This document shows positions 8,001 to 17,410 of a DNA stretch of 48,435 bases, in pieces. The notes under the pieces are model-generated. The model had not been told where the DNA came from, did no database searches, and was given only the letters and a program-made list of their open reading frames with translations. Made by a program: the position numbers and the translations under genes. The stretch's first letter is position 1, and each line of letters begins with the position of its first letter. Source of the DNA: Terriglobia bacterium (GTDB lineage Bacteria; Acidobacteriota; Terriglobia; Acidiferrales; UBA7541); assembly GCA_020073485.1 (NCBI GenBank), contig JAIQFB010000033.1, forward strand, positions 1 to 48,435. The letters are read 5' to 3'.

Positions 8001-8421
8001 ATGGCCGGGCGGACCTTGCTGCTGGCGCTTATTGTTGACCGTATCTCCGCAGACCCAACCACGACTCCCGATACACGTTGAGGTCCTCATTTATCCCCAA
8101 CTCGCTCGCCAAGCGCAAATTCAAGGTGACGTGGAGGTAGGAGCCCAGATCGATTCCGAGGGTCACGTCCATGCCCCAATCGCGGAGACGGGACCTAGAA
8201 TTCTGCAACTAGCGGCCGAAGTGAATCTAAGAACCTGGCGGTTCCAGAGGGGCGAAGATCAAGAATTGAAGGTCGTTTATCACTTCATCCTCAAAGAAGG
8301 ACGTGAATCCTATCCCCAATCGGAATGTACATTTGATTTTCCAGATTCCGTAGTAATTTCCTCTCACCCACCTCCCGCAATCCTTGACAATGTGCCCTTA
8401 GGGAAGTCATCGCACCACTAA
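8001..8421 (+). pseudogene. TonB C-terminal domain protein, apparent frameshift
   Basis: ATG 8001 has a strong ribosome site (GGAGGTGAGTC) and begins a signal-like peptide (MAGRTLLLALIV), but that frame stops at about 8080. The neighbouring frame, open from 7978 to 8421, encodes from LLLTVSPQTQ onward a TonB C-terminal domain: hydrophobic strand IHVEVLIYP, then ARQAQIQGDVEVGAQIDSEG, GPRILQLAAEVNLRTWRF and ELKVVYHFILK. Joining the frames near 8025-8035 would give one secreted protein of about 140 residues. The domain normally contacts outer-membrane TonB-dependent receptors, but here there is no ExbB/ExbD and the usual Pro-rich spacer is missing. It is on the strand opposite to the late genes and may be a broken cargo gene, or a read error may explain the shift. 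Confidence 0.6.
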
Positions 8422-8434
8422 AGGTCGAACAGGT

Positions 8435-8529
8435 TTTTGTGGCGCAGGCTTCAGCCTGTGGAATTTTGGAGGAGCAAGATCAACCTTGCTCCCACCAACC
8501 CCCACAGGCTAAAGCCTGCGCCACAAAAA
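8435..8529. repeat. TGGCGCAGGCTTCAGCCTG palindromic pair
   Basis: Arms 8435-8461 and 8502-8529 are reverse complements with one mismatch. They sit just downstream of both the TonB-domain gene (plus) and the nozzle-like gene (minus), so the hairpin could end both convergent transcripts. Confidence 0.85.
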
Positions 8530-8554
8530 CCCGAGAGGTTGAAGCCTGTCCTAC

Positions 8555-11266
8555 TTAATTCCCTCCGCGCACCGGCGCCCAGGGATCGGGCAACAGCGAC
8601 GGGACAAACCGCTCGAGCTTGAACCACGCGCCCGCCACGTTCGTGCCCACCTGGAACGCCACGCGTTCCCCCAGCAGATTGATCGGCAACTCCAGATCCT
8701 TCGGCGCGGGCGACGACAGCGGCAGCGGCACCAGCGATGCGGGATACGCTTCGTTGTCGACAAACGCCGACAGATTCAGGTTCCCCGCCCCTTCGGCGTA
8801 CAGGGAGAGATACGCGAATAGTTTGCGGTGCGCGCGCACCTGGTAGGACTGCTCCAGATCGTTGCTCAGGAAAAAGTACGTCGTGTAGTAGGAATTGATG
8901 GGCGCGCCGTCGTCGGAAAATTGCGTGTCCGAGAGCTGGTAGATTTTCCCGTTGCCGGCGCCGCTCACGCCGCCATTGCCCAGAAATACCTGCGCCGTGC
9001 CGTCCGAGCGTTCGGCCAGCGCGCAGGAATTCGCCGTGATATTCCACGGGCACCACTTGCGCGAGCGGCCCACGGCGTACAGTTTGCCGGAGAGCGTCGA
9101 GAACAGCACCGAGCCGAGCGACGCGATTTCGCTGGCGTCGGACAGGCTGCGGTAATCCATCAACAGCACGCGGTTGGGCGAAGTGGCCGCGCCCAGCGGC
9201 ACGCCGCACAGGATACGCCTGTTGCGCGTATCCACGCGCACCCAGATCGTTTTTCCCGCCGCCCAATTGATCTGGTCCCACAGCGGCTGAATTTCCTGAG
9301 AAATCTTGATCGGCTCGCCGCCGGCGTAGATGTACATTCCGGAACGTCCGGCGATCACCGCCCAGTCTTCTCCCGTGTCCACGCCCTGCACCGATGGCGT
9401 GCCCACGGTCACCGACACTTCGTTGATGGCCCACGACGCCGGCTCGTTCACGCCGTCGTCGGAGGTGACGTAGATCGACCGGTCCTTCACCAGATACAGA
9501 TTTTCGCGCAGCAGGAACGCCGCGCGCACCGCCTGGCCGTCGCTTTCCGACACACTCATGAGTCCGCTGACGCCGTCGTAGCTCTCCGGATCCTCGGCGA
9601 ACGACGCCCGCACCAGGGAGGTGTTGTAGGGCGTAGCCGTCGGAAAAATTTCGATGTTTTCGATCAGGAATCCCACGGCGCTGGTCGGCGTGCCGTCGGC
9701 ATAGACGCGCAGCACCAGGTCGGGCGGAATCGATGCCAGCGCGCCGGGCGGCGTGATGGGCGCGATGAATTCGGTCCACGCGCCCTGCGAAATTTGCGCG
9801 GCGGGCACGGCGACGCCCGTTGTGGAAAGAGAGATCGATGCGGCGAACAGATGGACGTGCAGGGTTCCCTGCGTAAGTGCGCCGGTCATGCGCACGCGCA
9901 CGCGCGCCGAGTACGGCGTGTTCGGCAGCAAGCGCGGCGCTCCGCTGGAATCGGCCACGGCCGACTGCGTGATCAGCCCGCGCGTGGGCGTCACGCCGTC
10001 GCCCAGAACCGAATAGGCGCCGCCCCAGATCGCGCTGCCGGTCGAGTCCGCCCCGCCGCCGGCGAAATACGTAGCGTCCGGCGTCCATCCCAACGGCGCG
10101 TTACTGGCTGGTGGCGAAACAAAGCCGCCGTCAAACGTGAGATTGTCCCAATTATTCTGCTTGTTTCTTTCGCCCCACCAGAACAGGCGATCCGCATACC
10201 CGATCACGCCGGCGCATTCGCCGAGCTCGACCAAATTAAACAGAGGGTCCGCGGGAATTCCCGCCAGCAGCGCGGTGTCCGAGAAATCCACGACAAAGGA
10301 CGATACCGAATTATCGTCCACCTGCATCTGTGGCGCGCCGTTTAATCCCGTGGTGTAGAAAAAGTTGTCCCCGCCCGCGCCGGTAAACGCCAGGATGCGC
10401 GCCACCACGTTCGGCAGCGTCGCCACCGAGGGAATCCCCGTCACGTTCGCCCGGCAATTCCCCGCCGAAGTCCACGATGCCGGCGCCGATGGCCGCGTCA
10501 GATATCCCTGCCGCGTCACGAAAATCACGGCGCACTGGTGCACGCCCGCCGAGAGCGATCCCACCGGCGCGGCCGTCCCGCCGCTGGACGTTGCATTGAC
10601 GTTGGTCTGGACGTAGGTGAAGTGCAGCGAATCGATGATCGACGCGATGGCAAACGTGCCGTTGAAACTCGTGTCGGTAACTCCCGCGATCGTGACTTGA
10701 TCGGTGGAAAGTATTCCCGTTGGCGCGCTCGTCGTAACCGTCACCACGTTGGACGTCCGCGAAATCGCCGAAATCGGCACGATGATGTCCGTTACGGCCG
10801 TGACTCCCGCGCCCGGCCCGCACTGGCTCACGCGATCGAAATGCGTTCCGTCGTACTGCCGCGGCACGTCCGCGCCGAAGTTGCCGTCGTGCACCGCCAT
10901 GTACTCCCTCCCGAACAGCGATGCGGAACTCGCCTCGGAATTCGGGACCATTCCCGAGGCAATTTGCGACAGCACGCCCGGCGATGTTTCTCCCCACAGC
11001 GTCCCCGAGGAATCCAGCGCCAGCAGCGTCTGCGCGAGGTTCGGCTGCGTGTAGGTTTTCAGGTAGTTGACGGTGGGATTGCCGGCGCCGGAAACGATCG
11101 GCGAAAACACCGCCGCAAGCCCCGGCCGCGTCTTCACTCCGCCCGGAAGAAACGCCACGTCCTGGCAATCGGGCGAGACGCCCTGCGGCAAATCCGCCGC
11201 CGCCATATCCGTCACCAGCCCGCCGAACAAGTCCAGCGGCGCATCAATTGTGCCTGCAATGCTCAT
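8555..11266 (-). CDS. Large virion protein, tail-nozzle-like
   Basis: A 903-residue protein, the second largest of the prophage. Its N-terminus (DLFGGLVTDMAAADLPQGVS then LPGGVKTRPGLAAVF) has the form seen in tail tubular/nozzle proteins of T7- and P22-like phages, where a start region describing observed points and limits is followed by repeated beta-rich blades. Later segments such as GREYMAVHDG, RVDTRNRRILCG and VLLMDYRSL look like beta-propeller strands. No signal peptide. It follows the head-tail adaptor and decoration-like genes, as expected for a tail component. Assignment to the nozzle is an inference; structural prediction would decide. Confidence 0.6.
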   Translation of the reverse strand: MSIAGTIDAPLDLFGGLVTDMAAADLPQGVSPDCQDVAFLPGGVKTRPGLAAVFSPIVSGAGNPTVNYLKTYTQPNLAQTLLALDSSGTLWGETSPGVLSQIASGMVPNSEASSASLFGREYMAVHDGNFGADVPRQYDGTHFDRVSQCGPGAGVTAVTDIIVPISAISRTSNVVTVTTSAPTGILSTDQVTIAGVTDTSFNGTFAIASIIDSLHFTYVQTNVNATSSGGTAAPVGSLSAGVHQCAVIFVTRQGYLTRPSAPASWTSAGNCRANVTGIPSVATLPNVVARILAFTGAGGDNFFYTTGLNGAPQMQVDDNSVSSFVVDFSDTALLAGIPADPLFNLVELGECAGVIGYADRLFWWGERNKQNNWDNLTFDGGFVSPPASNAPLGWTPDATYFAGGGADSTGSAIWGGAYSVLGDGVTPTRGLITQSAVADSSGAPRLLPNTPYSARVRVRMTGALTQGTLHVHLFAASISLSTTGVAVPAAQISQGAWTEFIAPITPPGALASIPPDLVLRVYADGTPTSAVGFLIENIEIFPTATPYNTSLVRASFAEDPESYDGVSGLMSVSESDGQAVRAAFLLRENLYLVKDRSIYVTSDDGVNEPASWAINEVSVTVGTPSVQGVDTGEDWAVIAGRSGMYIYAGGEPIKISQEIQPLWDQINWAAGKTIWVRVDTRNRRILCGVPLGAATSPNRVLLMDYRSLSDASEIASLGSVLFSTLSGKLYAVGRSRKWCPWNITANSCALAERSDGTAQVFLGNGGVSGAGNGKIYQLSDTQFSDDGAPINSYYTTYFFLSNDLEQSYQVRAHRKLFAYLSLYAEGAGNLNLSAFVDNEAYPASLVPLPLSSPAPKDLELPINLLGERVAFQVGTNVAGAWFKLERFVPSLLPDPWAPVRGGN

Positions 11267-11397
11267 AGGAGATTTTCAAAAGTGAAATTTGAGATTTGAA
11301 ATAGGAAGTGCGGGGGTTGAACGTCGAAAGTGGAAAGTCGGAAGTACAAATCAAACGAGGCTCACTTTTAACTCTAGACTGTGAACTGTCAACGGCC

Positions 11398-11736
11398 TTA
11401 AATCAGCTTATTGAACACCGCTTCAAACTGAATGCTCGCGTCCCCGGTAATGCGCGCCGGATACGCCCCGGAGGCAAGCTCCGTGTTGGACGCCGTGTTG
11501 ACCTTCACTTTCTGATTGTTGAGCGAAGCACCCTTAATCCACGAGTACGCGTCTCCGGTCGATCCTCCGACCCAGATCTGCACCGGCGCCTGGCTGGCGG
11601 GAATCTGCGACGCGACGGTCGTGAAATCCAGCGTGTCCCCGCCGGTCGAATAACTTCCTGACGCCGTAAGCGTCCCGAACACGTAAACGTTGTTCGCGGC
11701 CGCGTCGATATCAACGATGGTAATTGCGAGTGGCAT
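11398..11736 (-). CDS. Small beta-rich virion protein, decoration-like
   Basis: A 112-residue protein with a strong ribosome site (GGGAGGAAACC before ATG). It is made of short beta strands (ITIVDIDAAANNVYVFGTLT; FTTVASQIPASQAPVQIWVG; IQFEAVFNKLI) and has no Cys, no membrane segment and few charged residues. Such small all-beta proteins between adaptor and tail genes usually decorate the capsid or form a tail collar. No specific family is recognised. Confidence 0.65.
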   Translation of the reverse strand: MPLAITIVDIDAAANNVYVFGTLTASGSYSTGGDTLDFTTVASQIPASQAPVQIWVGGSTGDAYSWIKGASLNNQKVKVNTASNTELASGAYPARITGDASIQFEAVFNKLI

Positions 11737-11756
11737 GGTTTCCTCCCGAAGAATGT

Positions 11757-11866
11757 GACTGGTGATTGGTGACTATCTTTCAGCGAATATCTGGACCGGT
11801 ATTGCAAGGCGGTTCCGGTCACTGGTTTTCAGCAGTCACTGTTCACCAGTCACCCGTCACGCCTTT
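11757..11866. repeat. GTGACTGGTGATTGGTGACT-type inverted repeat
   Basis: GTGACTGGTGATTGGTGACT at 11756-11775 is answered by CACTGTTCACCAGTCACCCG (11839-11858), with CGGTCACTGG between. Same family as 6403-6560. Confidence 0.65.
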
Positions 11867-11868
11867 TC

Positions 11869-12594
11869 TCAACTCAGTGGAGCAAATCCAGCGCGCGAAG
11901 AAAACGGGCGGCGCCGCCGGCCGGTCTGCTGCTCGCGCTGCGTGGCGCGCACGATCAAATCCTCGAGCGCGTCGGCCGCCGCCGCGTCCCAGCGTTCGGC
12001 CTGAGGAGCGCCGCGCGCGGCTCCGGCCATGGCCGTGGCCGCGTAGGCCAGCGCTTCCTGCGCGTTGCGGATCAGCACGGGGCTGGTCGCGTCGGTCAGA
12101 TCGGGATAGGACTTCTGATAGCGCAGGCGGATCTGCGTGTCCTGCGTCGCGCCCAGGAAATACAATCCGTCGGCGCGCCATTCCCAGTAGCTGAGCGTTT
12201 GCGCCTGCGGCAACGATGGCAAACCGTCGTGATCGGTCAAGTCCGTCATCTCAATGAAATCGTCAGAGCTGAGATTGGCGCGCTCCCACAATTTCACCGG
12301 CACCAGCAGGTCCGGCGGCAACTGGTTGGGCGGCGCGGTCGCGTCCGTGATCGAAACCTGCGCCGACGCATCGACCACCGTCACCGCGGGCACCACCAGC
12401 AGCACGTTGTCGGTCAGAAACGATCCCGACTGGATATTCGCCAGCGCGCGCTGCGCCTTGCGATACCCCGAATTCACGTACGGCAGCAGCACCGCATCGG
12501 TGAACAGATTCCCCGCCGCATCGTTCAGCAGCGAACGCACCAGCGCCGTGATTTGCCCGGCAGTGTTATAAGCGGTTGTTCCAACAACTGGCAT
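11869..12594 (-). CDS. Head-to-tail adaptor-like protein
   Basis: A 241-residue protein with a clear ribosome site (GAGGAGCTGCC before ATG). The N-terminal part is helical and includes the pattern LVRSLLNDAAGNLFTDAVLL then PYVNSGYRKAQRALA, which resembles adaptor proteins that dock below the portal (T7 gp11/P22 gp4-type): one helix, a loop, a second helix with conserved N-x-G-Y. A beta-rich middle and a long C-terminal helix (NAQEALAYAATAMAGAAR) follow. Its place between the holin-like and decoration-like genes and the nozzle candidate agrees with a connector role. Family assignment is by pattern only. Confidence 0.6.
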   Translation of the reverse strand: MPVVGTTAYNTAGQITALVRSLLNDAAGNLFTDAVLLPYVNSGYRKAQRALANIQSGSFLTDNVLLVVPAVTVVDASAQVSITDATAPPNQLPPDLLVPVKLWERANLSSDDFIEMTDLTDHDGLPSLPQAQTLSYWEWRADGLYFLGATQDTQIRLRYQKSYPDLTDATSPVLIRNAQEALAYAATAMAGAARGAPQAERWDAAAADALEDLIVRATQREQQTGRRRRPFSSRAGFAPLS

Positions 12595-12637
12595 GGCAGC
12601 TCCTCGTGATTTGTGAAGCGTGAGTGGAGAAAGGCGG

Positions 12638-12797
12638 AATCCACAGATGAATACAGATAGACACTGATGAAACCCTGAAGCGAGGAAAAAAGAATGGACA
12701 GAGACTGAAGAAAGCTGAGAGGTGCGGGAAATTGAAAAAGAAGTTCCCTCTCTTTCCGATTAGCTTTTATCGGTGTTTATCTGCGTCCATCCGTGGA
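12638..12797. repeat. CCACAGATG-type long inverted repeat
   Basis: AATCCACAGATGAATACAGA on the left and GTTTATCTGCGTCCATCCGTGG on the right (two overlapping units), about 100 bases apart. One of six pairs of this family in the prophage. Confidence 0.7.
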
Positions 12798-12825
12798 CAA
12801 TTCTGAAGTTCTTGTTCTTCGCGAA

Positions 12826-13053
12826 TCATGGTTCACCCGGCAGCGGCGACTGCTTCAAATACGCCGCCACGCCGATAATCGCCGACATCGCGGCGCTCAC
12901 CCCGGCAATGGCCAGCGTGGGATGCAGCCCGGCTTGCAAATTAAAATGCGCGGGATCGATCCCCACCGCCGCAAACCCCGTGATCACGCCGTTGGCGCCG
13001 CCCGCGATTCCGGCTGCGGCAATTCCCTTCAACCAGGCTTCCCAGATGGACAT
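12826..13053 (-). CDS. Small hydrophobic protein, holin candidate
   Basis: A 75-residue protein with a ribosome site (CCGGAGTAACT before ATG). It holds two hydrophobic segments, about 8-28 (GIAAAGIAGGANGVITGFAA) and 45-66 (LAIAGVSAAMSAIIGVAAYL), with a short polar loop and a short soluble tail. Size and layout fit class II holins, which form lesions that release the endolysin. It is far from the lysozyme gene, and a second small two-helix protein lies at 27263-27439, so which, if either, is the holin is uncertain. Confidence 0.6.
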   Translation of the reverse strand: MSIWEAWLKGIAAAGIAGGANGVITGFAAVGIDPAHFNLQAGLHPTLAIAGVSAAMSAIIGVAAYLKQSPLPGEP

Positions 13054-13095
13054 AGTTACTCCGGTGCTTCAAGGGATTATTGTGGAGCAAATCTT

Positions 13096-13185
13096 GGTGG
13101 CACAGACTTCTGCCCGTGCCACTGGACCGCACGGCCGCCGCGCTGGGCGATATGATTTGTAGGGCACGGCTTCAGCCGTGCCCTA
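13096..13185. repeat. Two GCTTCAGCC-type palindromes
   Basis: A degenerate unit (GGTGGCACAGACTTCTGCCC at 13096-13115) and a compact perfect one, GGGCACGGCTTCAGCCGTGC plus CC at 13162-13183. Both lie between the holin-like gene and the end of the fibre gene. Confidence 0.7.
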
Positions 13186-13315
13186 AAGCCCACACCATAG
13201 AAACGGCTCTAGCCGCTGGCCTGCTGGAACTGACAAAATTCAAGGAACCCGGGCAATAATCGCGCAGGCCGCCTTTCGTTTCACTGAATGTAAAAAGCCT
13301 GCGCGGCTAGAATCC

Positions 13316-16300
13316 TCATGGCGCCAGCAACTCGGTCACAAAACTCAGCGGCGTAATAAAGTCCGTGGCCGCCACGTTGAACTGCACGTTCACCACCACC
13401 GCATTCGCCGTATTCACCGCCGCCGTGTTGTACTTGATCGAGTTCGTTCCCCCGGCGCTGTCCTGTCCCACCGTGACGATATTCTGCGAATTCTGCACCC
13501 CGGCCGCGTTGTGAACGGTAAACGTGATGACTTCCAATTGATTGGCCGCTCCCGAAGGCGCCGCCGCCGTGGTCGTCGTTCCGCCGAAGGATAAATTGTA
13601 GGAGACGCTCGCCGTGCCGGTCGTGTGTTGCGACGTCACCGTAAACCGCACCCCCGCTCCGGCCGCCAGCGCTCCCGCCGGAATCGTGCAGGTGTAGTAC
13701 ACCGCGGCCGCGCCTGTCCCTTGAACCGCCGATGCCGGCCCCTGGTACGCGCAAGCCGTCGATCCCGCCAGTGCCGGCGGGCCGCCTGCATCCACCAAAT
13801 TCAAGTTTGCGTCCGCCTTGACGGCATTTCCATTCACCAGCGTGCCGCCAATGCCGCCCACCAGCGCAGCCGTGCCGTTATTGTTGATCATCTTCCAGCG
13901 GTGCGCCGTCGAGTCCGCATACAGCAGATCGACGCCAGCAACGCCCGACGGCGCCGAGCCCTCGCTCGCCTGATATTGGGTACCCACGCGAATTCCCAGC
14001 TTGGTGAAAATGTTGAGGCCTACGTTCGATGCCGGAACCATCCCGAACCCGATGGGATACTCGTCGGAGTGGCTGGTTGTGCAATAGAAACAGGATGGGA
14101 AGGGATCGTCGTAATCCCATGCCATCCATGAGAGATAGGCCTTGGCCTGGGTGTTCGCGCTGCCTGCCGATCCTATCGCGCTGGTGAGCGTATAAGACGC
14201 TGGAGTACCGACACCCGTGATCCCGGTGATGACCGTGTTCGGCGTGCAGTTCGGGCCGGTGTTGCAGTAGTAGAAGTCGTAGCTGGAGGACGTGTAGAAC
14301 GCGCTCTCGAACCATTGCCAGACGATTGAGCTCGAAGCGCCGACCGCTTGGCAGACGATTGGCGTGGGAAGGGTTTTCTGGCCGCGTGCGTCCACGGCGT
14401 CTACTTGCGCACAATAATTTGCAGCGGGGAGAGAGCCGGAGCCCGTGCTTTGAACCGAGAATGTGGTCACGGGTGGGAGCAGTTGCCCCCAGGCAGCTGA
14501 CCGACCGCCGCGCGAGACGTCTACAAATTGAAGCGGCGCGCGGGAAACATTCGCGCCGGGTGTGCCGCCCTGAATCTCCAGTCCGCTTCCGCCAGAAGCA
14601 AAACGCCCTGGCAGCGGAGGGCCGCCCGCTGAAAAATATCCAGGTATATTAATGCTGTCCGAGTTGCAAACAACGGAGCCATTCACGCACTGAGCCACTA
14701 TTTGCGGTCCTGCGATGTTGAATAGAGTCACGCCGTTAAGGCTTCCCGTTCCGAATCCGGAGAACACGAACACGGAATTGCCCGACGTGTCCGAATCGTT
14801 CAGGTTGTCGATGCGGATGTCGCTCAACGCCTCAAAGGAAGACGGCGCTCCCGGCGCATTCGGACCGGCATCCATGGTGATGTCTCCGTTATCGCTGGGC
14901 GCCAGATTTTCCTGCAGCCAGTTGGAAAAGAAAAAACTGTTCATGCCGCCGCCGGCCGTTCCATTCCCGCCCGGCCCGCTGACCTCGATCCCATGATTGT
15001 AGGTAATGAGGTTGTTAATGTAGACGCAGCAGACCGAAGCCCCCGAATACGGCGTGACTGAAAACAGAATCGACGCCAGTCCGCCGTTGACGGCTTCGGC
15101 ATACAGGGAGTCGTTGTTCATGTGCAGCCCCAGAATGCCGCTATCGGCCACGACAGGCGCGCCCGCCGACCCAGTGGTCTGTTCCGCGATCGTGTCATTA
15201 TCAAGCGTGACCGCCGCTCCCCCAACCACATAAATGCCGTGCCCGAACAACGTCCCCAGGCTGAATCCGGAAAACTCCGCGGGGCTTGCATTGATCACCA
15301 CCGCCGCGGCCACCGACGGAGCCACCTGCATTCCCACTCCAATTTTCGATTGGAACGACTGGGGGCCAGGGCCTCCTCCCATTCCTTTCACCGAGTAACC
15401 GGGCTTGGTGATGAACCAGGGAATGGTGTGGAAAATTGTTTTTCCGGCCACGTAAATTCCAACGCTCTGGTTGGTGTTCGACACTGTCGCCGTTGGCAAC
15501 ATTCCGTTGAACCACCAGGTTCCCGCCGGCACATAGCAACCATATTCATTTCCAGGGTTGTTCGCCGGAATGCTTTGAAAAGCGACGACATCGCTCACGC
15601 AGGAAGCCAGGAAACTCGATTCGTCGTGATACACGTTCTGCGACGTAACCGGACTGGTCGCCGTGGCCGCCAGCGTGAGTGTCGTCGAGCCGCCTCCGTT
15701 CACGATTGTGGTGTTCAGCGTTTGGGCTCCCGCGCTTGCAGGTGGCGTGGCCGGCGCGAACACCGGGCACGGCATGGGCAGGCCTCTGTCGGAATACCCG
15801 TTAGTGAACGCCGTTCCCACGCAGCTGTACGCCCCGCCCAGCCCCTGGTCGCTATAAATCACATATTCGTACGCGCCTGTGACCAGCGGCCACATCACGT
15901 GGTTGTAGTTGTATTTCGTGAGCGTTGCATTGGCGGCCGTCACCGTGACCGGCGTCGTGGACGCCGCCGAGGTTCCCATGTTCGAGTCGACCGCAACGAT
16001 CTTGTAGTGATACGTCGACGAGCCGCCCGTGCCGTGCGCGTATCCGAAACTCGTCGTGACCGTGCAGCCGGTCGGAGAATCAGTCGCGCTACCACCGGAG
16101 GTATAAGTAAAGTGCGTCGAATCCACGACCGTTTGAATCGGGAACGTGCCGTTGTAGGCGGAGATCGAGCAGCCCGACACCTGCACTCCCTGATTCATGC
16201 CCGTGCCCGATCCCACCACCAGGCCGTGCGAACCGCTGCTCACAACCGTCACGGTCGGAGATCCGCTGCGGCTGATAGACGAAATGGAAATCGCCGACGG

Positions 16301-17047
16301 CGGCGTATTCAGCGTGGCTACCGGCCCGGCATGCAGCACGGCGATGCCGCATCCGTTCTTGAAGTCCGATGCCCCGGCCAGAAGCAGCGTCGCGGATCCG
16401 CCGTTGATCGTGCCGGTCGTATTCGCTCCGGGGTCGGTCGCTGTGGACGAGCATCCACCCGCCGGCATGTACGCCGTAAAATCGCGCCACGGAATAGGTC
16501 CCTTGAACCGCTGCGACTGCGACCACTGATTGTCCCCGGTCGCCGAAGGCACTGGCGCGCCGCCCACCGTCAGCGTGCCGGCAACCGACGCCGATCCACT
16601 CACCGTCAGGTTCCCCGTCAGTGAAAGAGAAAACGCGGAAATCCCGCTGGTCGTGGTGACCGTGGTGAACGTCGGCGTGCTCGGATCGCTCGGCAGGATC
16701 ACGTTGGGCAGTTGTTTGGTGATAATGCCCGGCCCGCTGATCTCGATTTCGTAGCGTCCCGGCGCGGCGTAGAACGAATAGTTTCCCAGGCCATCGGCCG
16801 ACAGCGGATTCGCCAGCGCCTGCGTGAGCGCCGCGTCCGAGTAAATCAGCGCGAGCGGCGAGCATGGCTGCCCGGTCGCCGTGGACGTGCACACGCGCAC
16901 ACTTGCGCCCGCCATCGGCCTCCCCTGCGCGTTGAACACAATATCGTCCTTGCGCGAACCTTGCGCGAACGCTTCGCCCGAAAAGAGCGTGGCCGCAATC
17001 CAGGCCAATACCACGAACCAGAGAAATCGTTTTGTGTGTCTGCACAT
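13316..17047 (-). CDS. Large secreted, beta-rich fibre or tailspike-like protein
   Basis: About 1,243 residues from MCRHTKRF; upstream in-frame sequence is repeat-derived and rejected. A signal peptide (LWFVVLAWIAATLFSGEAFA) is followed by a carboxypeptidase-regulatory-like beta domain (QGRPMAGASVRVCT to GRYEIEISGPG), a domain start often seen in acidobacterial and phage fibre genes. A long Gly/Ser/Thr-rich region follows, with beta-helix-like repeats at about 500-850 (IVNGGGSTTLTL; VTLDNDTIAEQ; DIRIDNLNDS), then a beta-rich C-terminus (VSYNLSFGGTTTTAA). It sits among late virion genes, so tail fibre or spike is likely. A signal peptide on a virion protein is odd and would send it to the periplasm. 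Confidence 0.65.
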   Translation of the reverse strand: MCRHTKRFLWFVVLAWIAATLFSGEAFAQGSRKDDIVFNAQGRPMAGASVRVCTSTATGQPCSPLALIYSDAALTQALANPLSADGLGNYSFYAAPGRYEIEISGPGIITKQLPNVILPSDPSTPTFTTVTTTSGISAFSLSLTGNLTVSGSASVAGTLTVGGAPVPSATGDNQWSQSQRFKGPIPWRDFTAYMPAGGCSSTATDPGANTTGTINGGSATLLLAGASDFKNGCGIAVLHAGPVATLNTPPSAISISSISRSGSPTVTVVSSGSHGLVVGSGTGMNQGVQVSGCSISAYNGTFPIQTVVDSTHFTYTSGGSATDSPTGCTVTTSFGYAHGTGGSSTYHYKIVAVDSNMGTSAASTTPVTVTAANATLTKYNYNHVMWPLVTGAYEYVIYSDQGLGGAYSCVGTAFTNGYSDRGLPMPCPVFAPATPPASAGAQTLNTTIVNGGGSTTLTLAATATSPVTSQNVYHDESSFLASCVSDVVAFQSIPANNPGNEYGCYVPAGTWWFNGMLPTATVSNTNQSVGIYVAGKTIFHTIPWFITKPGYSVKGMGGGPGPQSFQSKIGVGMQVAPSVAAAVVINASPAEFSGFSLGTLFGHGIYVVGGAAVTLDNDTIAEQTTGSAGAPVVADSGILGLHMNNDSLYAEAVNGGLASILFSVTPYSGASVCCVYINNLITYNHGIEVSGPGGNGTAGGGMNSFFFSNWLQENLAPSDNGDITMDAGPNAPGAPSSFEALSDIRIDNLNDSDTSGNSVFVFSGFGTGSLNGVTLFNIAGPQIVAQCVNGSVVCNSDSINIPGYFSAGGPPLPGRFASGGSGLEIQGGTPGANVSRAPLQFVDVSRGGRSAAWGQLLPPVTTFSVQSTGSGSLPAANYCAQVDAVDARGQKTLPTPIVCQAVGASSSIVWQWFESAFYTSSSYDFYYCNTGPNCTPNTVITGITGVGTPASYTLTSAIGSAGSANTQAKAYLSWMAWDYDDPFPSCFYCTTSHSDEYPIGFGMVPASNVGLNIFTKLGIRVGTQYQASEGSAPSGVAGVDLLYADSTAHRWKMINNNGTAALVGGIGGTLVNGNAVKADANLNLVDAGGPPALAGSTACAYQGPASAVQGTGAAAVYYTCTIPAGALAAGAGVRFTVTSQHTTGTASVSYNLSFGGTTTTAAAPSGAANQLEVITFTVHNAAGVQNSQNIVTVGQDSAGGTNSIKYNTAAVNTANAVVVNVQFNVAATDFITPLSFVTELLAP

Positions 17048-17243
17048 TTCCATCATTCCCTCAAAGAGTCTTCGATTATTTCGATAGCAAACCACAGCGC
17101 TGCACCAGTAGCGTGGGCTTTTCACCCTAATTAAAATGAAGGGCAGTCTGCGCGCCTTCCTTCCGAGCACCCACAAAAACCTCGCGCGGGCTACAGAGTA
17201 CGATGCTTCAACCCCTCCGCCCGCGTGCCTTTGAATGATTCTT

Positions 17244-17321
17244 GGTGGCACAGGCTTCAGCCTGTGCGATTTTGATTTTCTTGCATCGAATAAGCGCACG
17301 GTCTAAAGGCGATGCCACCAG
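17244..17321. repeat. GCTTCAGCC palindromic pair upstream of the fibre gene
   Basis: Left arm 17244-17268 is a perfect unit; right arm 17294-17321 is partly degenerate (GCGCACGGTCTAAAGGCGAT). The fibre gene's open frame continues through it, which explains its false longer start. Confidence 0.75.
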
Positions 17322-17410
17322 ACCTTGCAAATGGCGCACCCTGGTGCCGCTCCGGGAATCGCGCGAATGATGGCTCACGAAGGTTCTTGGAAGTGGAAGC
17401 AAAACCGCCC

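Noticed and set aside
8451-10088. A 545-residue Arg/Gly-rich minus-strand frame over the nozzle-like gene
   Set aside because: It is out of frame with the 903-residue protein, has abnormal Arg content and no ribosome site. It reads as a shadow.
8828-10345. A 505-residue plus-strand frame opposite the nozzle-like gene
   Set aside because: Shadow frame with Arg/His/Gly bias and no recognisable domain.
13094-13185. Intrinsic terminator after the holin-like gene
   Set aside because: The hairpins belong to the interspersed GCTTCAGCC family, and no T run follows them in the direction of transcription.
15122-16624. A 500-residue plus-strand frame opposite the fibre gene
   Set aside because: Arg/His-rich shadow of the minus-strand gene. 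No signal or domain.
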